Assembly: GCA_965602635.1 (NCBI GenBank)
Contig: CBFCZU010000119.1
Location: 1-13,513 of the forward strand
DNA: 13,513 bases
Reading direction: 5' to 3'
Source of the DNA: CBFCZU01 sp965602635
GTDB lineage: Bacteria > Planctomycetota > Phycisphaerae > SM23-33
Below the pieces are notes generated by a model. That model was not told where the DNA came from. It was given only the letters and a program-made list of their open reading frames with translations, and did no database searches. Positions within the stretch are counted from its first letter, which is position 1. Each line of letters opens with the position of its first letter. Position numbers and translations under genes: made by a program. Below, in pieces: positions 1 through 6,307 of this stretch.

Positions 1-140
1 CTCGTTCGGTCGCGCGCGTCTACGCCCCGGGGGGGTTGGTGCCCCGCCCGGCGTGCAACATCCGGTCCAGGCCCGGCCGATTGGTGGGGCCTTCGCCTGC
101 GCCCCGCGGAACAGGGATGGCGAAAACCGCCTCCGCGCGG

Positions 141-146
141 TACAAT
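141..146 (+). promoter_or_regulatory. Possible -10 box upstream of the LEPR/dockerin gene
   Basis: TACAAT (5 of 6 matches to TATAAT) lies 38 bases before the ATG at 185. The hexamer 17 bases further up (TGGCGA, 118-123) is a poor -35 match, so the call rests on the -10 alone. The rest of 1-184 holds no supportable gene. Confidence 0.3.
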
Positions 147-184
147 AAGCCGGCTTCTGGGCAAGCGGGGGCAAGGAGAGGGCA

Positions 185-3100
185 ATGGCGAGGATGAACC
201 ACCCGTCCGATCAGATCAGACCTTTGCTGGAGCGGCTGGAGCCGCGCCTGCTGCTCGATGCCGGCGTCCTGGCCGGACCGCTCGATCCGCTCGACGCGCC
301 GGCCGGGGCGGCGGTGCACAGCCTCGAGCTGCCCCAGCCCCCCAGCGCCCTGCCCGGCGACGCCAACGACGACGGCATCGTGGACGGGCTCGACTACGTA
401 GCCTGGTCGAACCACTACAACCAGCCCGGCGGCCTGGCCGAAGGCGACTTCACCGACAACGGGTTCGTGGACGGGCTCGACTACGTCGTCTGGTCCAACA
501 ACTACAACGCTGCCCTATACAGCGCCGACGTGCAACTCCAGAACCTCACCGGCTCGCCCAAAACCGATTGGCCGGTATTCCTGAGCGTCTGGAAGGTCTT
601 CGGCGGCAACCTGGACATGGACGCCCTGAACCCGAGCGGCTTTCACGTGTACGACTCGACCGGCGCGGAGGTCCCGCACATGCTCCGTGCCGTCCCGCCG
701 GACTTCAGCCTGGGCAATCACGAGATCGTCTTCGTCGTGCCGCAGATGGCCGCCGGCGAGACGCTCGACTACCGCGTCACGAACACGCCCGTCGCCGGCC
801 TGACCATCACCATCGACCTGGCGAACGACCCCAACAACCTGCTGCCCAACGGTGGGTTCGAGAGCTTCTCCGGCGGCCTGCCGACCGGCTACTACCAGGC
901 CTCCAACAACGGCGTGGCCATCTCGCAGGACACGACGGAGGTCGTCTCCGGCAGCTCGTCGCTGCTGATGACCTTCCCCGTGGGCAGGGCCGCCACCATC
1001 AGGACCATCAGCTCCGTGCCGATCAGGAGCAACGGGCAGTACCACTTCAGCATCTGGGCGCGGACCGAGAACGTCGCCTACAACGGCTACGGCTTCTGGG
1101 GCTGCGGCGGGCGGATCTTGTTCGAGCAGCAGGCCTTTGACGGCAGGGTGGAGCTGGAGCTGCGCGACAACCGCGAGTGGTACAGCTACCGCTTCGAGGA
1201 CGGGCCCGCCGACAGTTGGGGCGTGCCGGCGATGGGCCCCCAGGGCGCAGCCGACCGCAACGTCGTCCTGTCGCTGGGCGGATACCAGCAGAACCAGCCC
1301 TTCCTCGAAGGCAACCGGACGGGGAGGATATGGTTCGACGAGGCGCTGCTCTTCGAGCAGCCGGCGGTGACCGTCGATCGGGCGACGGCCCTGGCGCGGA
1401 TCCACACCGGCGAGGCGGTCGTCTTCGCCCGACCGGTGAACATGCCGCGGTACAACGCCTTCGCCCACGAGGCCGTCACGGAGTTCGATGCCTATGCCAT
1501 GCGCGGCGAGCGGAGGCGGATCCGCTTCGGCGTCCACGCCATGGAGACGCTGTACAGCCTGTCGGTGTCGGCCGGCGCCTTGAGCGGGCCGGGACTGACG
1601 CTACAGGGCGACGACCTGGAGCTCGAGCGGCTCGCATACGTCAGCGGGCAGGGCGACTTCTTCCTGGACTATCAGGGCCTGGTAAAGCTCTCGGCCGGCC
1701 AGACGGCCGAGTACATGCTCAGCATCAACGTTCCCGACGGCGCGCCGGCCGGCCTCTACGAAGGCTACGTCACCATCTCCGCCGGCGGCGAGGTGATCGC
1801 CACCGTGCCGATACGGCTTGAGGTGCTCGACCTCGACGCCCCAGCCATGGACGGCTACTACATCGGCGGCATCTACAACATGGGCTACACGGCTCAGCGC
1901 AACGACGAGTTCTACGTCGAGTACGGCAAGAGCCGGTTCAACTACCTCATGCTGTTCGACTACTTCTCCGCGGAGATCGGCACCAACACGATCGATTTCG
2001 CCGCCGCCACCGCCCAGGTGGACAAGCTGCGCGACCTGGCCCACGTCACCGGCGGCATCGGGCTGTACCGCGAGCCCAACATGTCCGACGACATGCCGCG
2101 CAAGTGGTACATGATCACCGCCAACCAGCTCACTTGGTCGGAGGCGTACGTGTCGGTGCCGACGTACGACTACAGCTACGAGACGGGCTACCAGGACCTG
2201 GCCGAGGACCACCAGAACTACGCCGACAGCCACGACTGGCCGACGCAGATCTACATGGTCACCGACGAGCCCGGCCCCGCCGTCGACAAGGACCCCGCCA
2301 TGGGCTGGCTGAACGATCGCCTGCCTGACGCCATCACCTGCGCCGACGTGCAGTACCACGACATGGTCGCGACCTGGCAGTGGTACAACCTTCCCATCCT
2401 GGACGACCCGATCAGTTGGACGGGCCCGCTGATGTACGACTACGTCACCGCCAACGAAGGCCGCTTCGGCTTCTGCGGCACCGCCACGGGCCTCGGGGCG
2501 GGGCGCTACCAGCACGGGCTGATGATGGCCTCGTCGGGGGCGATGTACCTCCACTGGTGGCACGTCGATAAGGTTTACAAGTACGTTGACGCCGGCGGTG
2601 GGCTGGCGCGGATGCACAACGTAGGTGCGGCCGGGGCGGGGGTGAACGACTTCCGCTATTACCTCGCCCTCCAGGAGCGTATCGCCGCCGCCGGGCCCTC
2701 GCCGGAAGCGGCCGAGGCCCAGGCATTGCTCGACGGCGTCTTCGGCTTCGCCACCGCCGACAACGATCAGCACGTCCGCCCCTACAACGGCGTGCCGGCC
2801 GAGTGGGGCTACGACCGCTTCTACGACGACTGGCGGTCGGACATGAAGGACTACATCCTGCTGCTGGAGGCCGCGCCCCCGTCGCTTCCGCAGACGGTCG
2901 CGGCGCCGTCGGCTGTTGCCGCCGTCGCCACCGAGGCCGGCAGCACAGCCGGCTCCGGCGCGCAAACGGCCCCGAGCCTCGGGGCCCCCTCGGCCCGGGG
3001 CGACGCCCAGGCCCGCCTCGCGGGATCAGGCGAGGTCGCCGCGCCTCTGCCGGGCGACTACGCGGGCTGGCTGTGGTGGCAGACGGCCAGCGAGGCGAAC

Positions 3101-3292
3101 GGCTCCCACTTCCTGGGCGCCGGCGATTCCTGGCTGGGCACGGCCGGGGGTGATCTGGATCGCTTTGCCTGGCCGAGCCATAACAAGCGGCTGGGCGCCC
3201 TGGAGAAGGGCTACCTCGGCGACGCCGACCTGGGGGTGGTGGACGTTCTCAACAGCGCCGCCTGGTCCGACATTCTCGGCCCCTCGATCTAG
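185..3292 (+). CDS. LEPR-xLL surface protein with N-terminal dockerin-like repeat and glycosidase-like region
   Basis: A predicted exported protein of 1035 residues. The ATG at 185 is preceded by AAGGAG (173-178). Residues 18-24 (LEPRLLL) match the planctomycete LEPR-xLL sorting motif. Residues 57-108 form two dockerin-type calcium loops (D59-N61-D63-D67-D70 and D88-T90-N92-D96-D99), each followed by a near-identical WSN-YN helix. Residues ~110-210 look like a beta-sandwich. Residues ~220-390, starting near NGGFE, resemble CBM4/9-type carbohydrate-binding modules. Residues ~490-550 look Ig-like. Residues ~555-900 look like a TIM-barrel glycosidase related to DUF4091 proteins, with TDEP (D694, E695) a candidate acid site. 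A low-complexity Ala/Ser/Gly linker (~905-955) leads to a tryptophan-rich tail. The motif and dockerin are seen directly. The hydrolase role is inferred from weak resemblance, and no substrate can be named. It appears to be monocistronic. Confidence 0.85.
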   Translation: MARMNHPSDQIRPLLERLEPRLLLDAGVLAGPLDPLDAPAGAAVHSLELPQPPSALPGDANDDGIVDGLDYVAWSNHYNQPGGLAEGDFTDNGFVDGLDYVVWSNNYNAALYSADVQLQNLTGSPKTDWPVFLSVWKVFGGNLDMDALNPSGFHVYDSTGAEVPHMLRAVPPDFSLGNHEIVFVVPQMAAGETLDYRVTNTPVAGLTITIDLANDPNNLLPNGGFESFSGGLPTGYYQASNNGVAISQDTTEVVSGSSSLLMTFPVGRAATIRTISSVPIRSNGQYHFSIWARTENVAYNGYGFWGCGGRILFEQQAFDGRVELELRDNREWYSYRFEDGPADSWGVPAMGPQGAADRNVVLSLGGYQQNQPFLEGNRTGRIWFDEALLFEQPAVTVDRATALARIHTGEAVVFARPVNMPRYNAFAHEAVTEFDAYAMRGERRRIRFGVHAMETLYSLSVSAGALSGPGLTLQGDDLELERLAYVSGQGDFFLDYQGLVKLSAGQTAEYMLSINVPDGAPAGLYEGYVTISAGGEVIATVPIRLEVLDLDAPAMDGYYIGGIYNMGYTAQRNDEFYVEYGKSRFNYLMLFDYFSAEIGTNTIDFAAATAQVDKLRDLAHVTGGIGLYREPNMSDDMPRKWYMITANQLTWSEAYVSVPTYDYSYETGYQDLAEDHQNYADSHDWPTQIYMVTDEPGPAVDKDPAMGWLNDRLPDAITCADVQYHDMVATWQWYNLPILDDPISWTGPLMYDYVTANEGRFGFCGTATGLGAGRYQHGLMMASSGAMYLHWWHVDKVYKYVDAGGGLARMHNVGAAGAGVNDFRYYLALQERIAAAGPSPEAAEAQALLDGVFGFATADNDQHVRPYNGVPAEWGYDRFYDDWRSDMKDYILLLEAAPPSLPQTVAAPSAVAAVATEAGSTAGSGAQTAPSLGAPSARGDAQARLAGSGEVAAPLPGDYAGWLWWQTASEANGSHFLGAGDSWLGTAGGDLDRFAWPSHNKRLGALEKGYLGDADLGVVDVLNSAAWSDILGPSI
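379..486 (+). repeat. Direct DNA repeat encoding the two dockerin-like loops
   Basis: A 21-bp stretch at 379-399 recurs exactly at 466-486, a period of 87 bp, and the next ~20 bases are also similar. It encodes the V-D-G-L-D-Y-V core of both calcium loops. The near-identity at DNA level suggests recent duplication or gene conversion between the two half-repeats. Confidence 0.85.
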
Positions 3293-3302
3293 CCTGCTCA
3301 TT

Positions 3303-3323
3303 GCCGGGCGGCTGCCTCCCGGC
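3303..3323. terminator. Hairpin after the LEPR/dockerin gene, possible terminator
   Basis: GCCGGG (3303-3308) pairs with CCCGGC (3318-3323), and inner GG/CC pairs extend the stem across one mismatch. It starts 10 bases after the TAG stop at 3290-3292. No T-run follows, so this is at best a Rho-dependent or stability element. The rest of the gap to 3420 holds only a short hairpin (CGAGC-CCCC-GCTCG, 3363-3376) and the next ribosome binding site. Confidence 0.3.
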
Positions 3324-3420
3324 GCGAGATTGCAATGGCCTGCCCCGCGCGGTAGCGTGACGCGAGCCCCCGCTCGGCCCCGTCGGCCGGGAGAGGGACC
3401 ACAGTGCGGAGGCAAGTCAA

Positions 3421-4326
3421 GTGGCCAAACCGAGCAGGATCATCGACTCCCACCAGCACGCGTTCTGGCACGGCACCGACGACGCGGCCATGGCCGCCAA
3501 CCTCGACGAGCACGGCATCGACAAGGCCGTGGTGCTCACCTGGGACATCACCCCCCTGGAGCGAACCGGCTACGAGGACAGCGTCAACGCCGCCCACGCC
3601 GTGCCGGGCAAGCGCCACCCCGGGCTGCCGCTGGCCGACGCCGTCCAGGCGGTCAGGGCCTTCCCCGACCGCTTCGTCCTGGGCTACTGCCCCCACCCGC
3701 TCGACCACCACGCCGTCGACCGCCTCACCTCGGCCATCGACATGTACAACGTCCGCGTCTGCGGAGAGTGGAAGGCTTCGGTCCATCTCGACGACCCGCG
3801 CTGCCTCGAGCTGTTCCGCTTCTGCGGCGAGAGGCACCTGCCGGTGGTCTTCCACATCGACGTGCCTTACCGCCGCGACGAGCAGACCGGCGAGACGGTC
3901 TATTGCCAGGAATGGTACGGCGGCACGATCGCCAACGTCGCGGCCGCGGTCGAGGCCTGCCCCGACACGATCATGATCGGCCACGGGCCGGGGTTCTGGC
4001 GCTACATCAGCGGCGACGCCGACACCACCACCGGCGGGGTGTACCCCGACGGCCCGGTCGTCCCCGGCGGGCTGCTCCGCCCGCTGCTGGACGAGCACCC
4101 CAACCTCTGCGCGGACCTCTCGGCCGAGTCGGCGCTGAACGCCCTGCGGCGCGACAAGGCCCACGGCAGGAAGTTCCTCAGCGATTACAGCGACCGGCTG
4201 CTGTTTGGGCGGGACTGCTACGACGGGAAGCTGCACGAGTTCCTCCAGTCGTTGCGGCTGTCGAAGAAGGTCGCCGAGAACATCTACCACCTCAACGCCG
4301 AACGACTGATGGGGATCGACGCATGA
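3421..4326 (+). CDS. Amidohydrolase-family metal-dependent hydrolase
   Basis: A 301-residue TIM-barrel hydrolase of the amidohydrolase_2 type, the family that includes decarboxylases and lactone hydrolases. Expected metal and catalytic residues are visible: the N-terminal HxH in DSHQH (H11, H13), H145 in VFHID, H188 in IGHGPG, and D265 in LFGRDCYD. The end (NIYHLNAERLMGI) is the family's usual closing motif. E116 in CGEWK may also sit at the active site. The GTG start at 3421 is supported by GGAGG at 3408-3412, eight bases upstream. Its stop overlaps the next start (ATGA), so it is translationally coupled to the aminotransferase. The likely role is cytoplasmic hydrolysis or decarboxylation of a small carbon compound. 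The substrate is unknown. Confidence 0.85.
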   Translation: MAKPSRIIDSHQHAFWHGTDDAAMAANLDEHGIDKAVVLTWDITPLERTGYEDSVNAAHAVPGKRHPGLPLADAVQAVRAFPDRFVLGYCPHPLDHHAVDRLTSAIDMYNVRVCGEWKASVHLDDPRCLELFRFCGERHLPVVFHIDVPYRRDEQTGETVYCQEWYGGTIANVAAAVEACPDTIMIGHGPGFWRYISGDADTTTGGVYPDGPVVPGGLLRPLLDEHPNLCADLSAESALNALRRDKAHGRKFLSDYSDRLLFGRDCYDGKLHEFLQSLRLSKKVAENIYHLNAERLMGIDA

Positions 4327-5615
4327 GCCGGCAGGCGAAACTTGACGAGGCACTGGCCCTGACCGGCGGGCCGGCGGCGATAACCCGCGACCCGGGCGAT
4401 GCCCTCACCTGGCCGATCGTCACCGACGAGGACGAGCAGGCCGTGCTCGAGGTGCTCCGCAGCGGGAACATGTCCGGCACCGACGTCACCCGGCAGTTCG
4501 AGGCGGAGTTCGCCGCATGGCAGGGCAGCGAGTTCGCCCTGGCCCACTGCAACGGCACGGCCGCGGTTCAGGCGGCGATGTACGCCGTCGGCGTGCGGCG
4601 GGGCGACGAGGTCATCTGCCCGTCCATGACGTACTGGGCGTCGGGCCTGCCCGCCCTGACGCTTGGGGCGACGGTCGTCTGGGCGGACATCCAGCGCGAC
4701 ACGCTCTGCCTCGACCCGGCCAGCGCGGCCGAGCGCATCACCGACAAGACCAAGGCCATCGTGGTGGTCCACTATTGCGGCTACCCGGCCGATATGGACG
4801 AGATCATGGCCGTGGCCGAGCCGGCGCGGATAAAGGTCATCGAGGATGTCTCCCACGCCCACGGGGGTCTGTACAAGGGCCGAAAGCTCGGCAGCATCGG
4901 CCACGTCGGGGCGATGTCCATCATGAGCGGCAAGGCCCTGCCGGCGGGCGAGGGGGGGCTGCTGGTCACCGACGAGAGGGAAGTCTACGAGCGGGCGATA
5001 CTCTGGGGCCACTACGCCCGCCACGGCGACCTGACCATCGACGAGCTGAGGGAGATGAGCGGGCTGACGCGCCCCGGGGCGACCACGGGACTGCCGCTGG
5101 GCGGCGTCAAGCACCGCATCAACCAGCTCGCATCGGCCATGGGGCGCGTGCAACTGAGGCATTACGACCGGCGCAGCGCCGAGATCGGCAAGGCGATGAA
5201 CTACTTCTGGGACGCCCTGGAGGGCACGCCGGGCGTCCGCGCTCACCGGCCGGCGGGCGACTCGGGCAAGGTCATGGGCGGCTGGTACGTCGCCAAGGGG
5301 CTCTACCGCGCCGACGAGCTGGGAGGCCTGCCCCTGGCGCGGTTCTGCGAGGCCCTTCAGGCCGAGGGCTTCCCCGCGTACGCCGGCGCGAACGTGCCGC
5401 TGCACCTCCAGGCCGTCACCGAGCTGGACATCTACGGCGACGGCAGGGCGACCGTCGGCGAGCCCGCACCCGCCGGCTCGCTGCCGGTCTCCGAGTCGAT
5501 CGCCGAGATATGCTTCTCCGTGCCCTGGTTCAAGCGCTACCGCCCCGAGGTAATCGACGAGTACGTCGCGGCCGTCAAGAAGGTGGCCGCCCACGCCGAC
5601 GAGCTGCGGGCTTGA
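4323..5615 (+). CDS. DegT/DnrJ/EryC1/StrS-family PLP aminotransferase
   Basis: A 430-residue fold-type I PLP enzyme of the DegT/DnrJ/EryC1/StrS (sugar aminotransferase) family, of normal length. The pyridoxal-binding lysine is K204 in SGKALPAGEGG, equivalent to the usual S-x-x-K-x-x-x-x-GEGG. D175 in IEDVSHAHGG is the aspartate that contacts the pyridine nitrogen. NGTAAVQAA (77-85) is the phosphate-side loop. These residues indicate an active transaminase, not a family member that has lost its lysine. The family aminates keto-sugars or cyclitols using glutamate or glutamine, but no sugar-nucleotide genes lie nearby, so the substrate is open. The ATG at 4323 overlaps the stop of the amidohydrolase gene, arguing for a shared pathway. 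Confidence 0.9.
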   Translation: MSRQAKLDEALALTGGPAAITRDPGDALTWPIVTDEDEQAVLEVLRSGNMSGTDVTRQFEAEFAAWQGSEFALAHCNGTAAVQAAMYAVGVRRGDEVICPSMTYWASGLPALTLGATVVWADIQRDTLCLDPASAAERITDKTKAIVVVHYCGYPADMDEIMAVAEPARIKVIEDVSHAHGGLYKGRKLGSIGHVGAMSIMSGKALPAGEGGLLVTDEREVYERAILWGHYARHGDLTIDELREMSGLTRPGATTGLPLGGVKHRINQLASAMGRVQLRHYDRRSAEIGKAMNYFWDALEGTPGVRAHRPAGDSGKVMGGWYVAKGLYRADELGGLPLARFCEALQAEGFPAYAGANVPLHLQAVTELDIYGDGRATVGEPAPAGSLPVSESIAEICFSVPWFKRYRPEVIDEYVAAVKKVAAHADELRA

Positions 5616-5628
5616 CAGGGGGACGCTA

Positions 5629-6165
5629 GTGGACAGCTTTCGAATAAGGGATACGCGCCCCGCGGACGCTGCCGGGATAGCGCGCGTCCATGTCGATACC
5701 TGGCGGACGGCCTACCGCGGCATTGTTTCCGAGGGCCATCTCCAGTCACTGTCCTGCGAGACCTCTGCCAAGCGGCACCAGGAGCGGCTGACCCGGCAGG
5801 CGGAGACCGGCCTGGTCAGCATGGTTGCGGTGTGGGAAGGCGGCGAGATCGTCGGCTTTGTCAACGCCGGGGCGGAGCGCAAGGGCATCAGCGGCTTCGA
5901 CGCGGAGGTTTACGCCGTCTATGTCCTGGAGGCGTACCAGGGCAAGGGCGTCGGGCGGGCGCTGCTGGCCGGGGCGGCCAGGGAGCTGGCGCGGGCGGGC
6001 TTCTCGAGCGTAATCCTCTGGGCCCTTGAGGCCAACGCCGCACGCGGCTTCTACGAGGCGCTGGGCGGGGCCTTCGTCAAGGCGGATACCATCGAAATCG
6101 GCGGCGAGAAACTGCCCGTCGTCTCCTACGGCTGGCCGGACCTGGGTAGCCTGGCAGGCTTGTGA
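5629..6165 (+). CDS. GNAT-family N-acetyltransferase
   Basis: A 178-residue GNAT acetyltransferase that transfers acetyl from acetyl-CoA to an amine. The N-terminal part (FRIRDTRPADAAGIARVH, 4-21, then WRTAYRG) is typical of the family's first strand and helix. The acetyl-CoA pyrophosphate loop is QGKGVGRALL (104-113), following the strand VYAVYVLEAY. ALEANAARGFYEALG (132-146) is the usual C-terminal N-x-x-A-x-x-F-Y motif. The GTG start at 5629 has a purine-rich AGGGGGA just upstream and lies 13 bases after the aminotransferase stop, so it may be cotranscribed. The N-terminal sequence looks like general small-molecule or antibiotic-type GNATs, not a dedicated sugar acetyltransferase. The substrate is unknown. 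Confidence 0.88.
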   Translation: MDSFRIRDTRPADAAGIARVHVDTWRTAYRGIVSEGHLQSLSCETSAKRHQERLTRQAETGLVSMVAVWEGGEIVGFVNAGAERKGISGFDAEVYAVYVLEAYQGKGVGRALLAGAARELARAGFSSVILWALEANAARGFYEALGGAFVKADTIEIGGEKLPVVSYGWPDLGSLAGL

Positions 6166-6172
6166 TCTGCCG

Positions 6173-6213
6173 GGCGCCGTACCGTTCGCGCCGCCGTGCG
6201 ACTTCAAGTTTTT
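6173..6213 (+). terminator. Weak terminator candidate after the GNAT gene
   Basis: GGCGC (6173-6177) pairs with GCGCC (6188-6192) around a 10-base loop, and TTTTT follows at 6209-6213. The T-run is about 17 bases beyond the stem, too far for a canonical intrinsic terminator. A second small hairpin, GGCAG/CTGCC (6153-6171), spans the GNAT stop. Confidence 0.25.
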
Positions 6214-6268
6214 CGGCCTCTTCCGTTTTCTTACAGACCTCCGGGACGGAAGCCGGCTCTGTGTGAGT

Positions 6269-6280
6269 AGAAGGCCTTCT
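6269..6280. promoter_or_regulatory. 12-bp perfect palindrome before the sigma-factor gene
   Basis: AGAAGGCCTTCT is its own reverse complement and lies 27 bases before the preferred GTG start at 6308, and 9 bases before the alternative ATG at 6290. It could be an operator for a dimeric regulator. That role is inferred from symmetry and position alone. Confidence 0.3.
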
Positions 6281-6307
6281 CCGCGGCACATGCTGACAGG
6301 TGGTGGT

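Noticed and set aside
20..415. Minus-strand open frame at the left edge
   Set aside because: It lies mostly opposite the LEPR and dockerin coding sequence, has no motif and has no convincing start signal.
1601..2965. Minus-strand open frame of 454 codons opposite the LEPR/dockerin gene
   Set aside because: It is Val/Gly/Arg/His-rich with no recognisable motif, and it mirrors the codon structure of the real gene in GC-rich DNA.
2916..4322. Upstream extension of the aminotransferase frame across the amidohydrolase gene
   Set aside because: The extension is Arg/Pro/Ala-rich noise from another frame. The real start is the ATG at 4323, overlapping the amidohydrolase stop.
4284..5594. Minus-strand open frame of 436 codons opposite the aminotransferase
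   Set aside because: The composition is that of an antisense shadow, and the plus strand has intact catalytic motifs.
4323..6165. Amino-sugar cassette (DegT aminotransferase plus acetyltransferase)
   Set aside because: The GNAT looks like a general family member, and no nucleotide-sugar dehydratase, epimerase or glycosyltransferase is present.
6026..6307. Upstream extension of the sigma-factor frame into the GNAT gene
   Set aside because: It overlaps conserved GNAT sequence in a different frame and adds no recognisable domain. The AGGTGG site supports the start at 6308.
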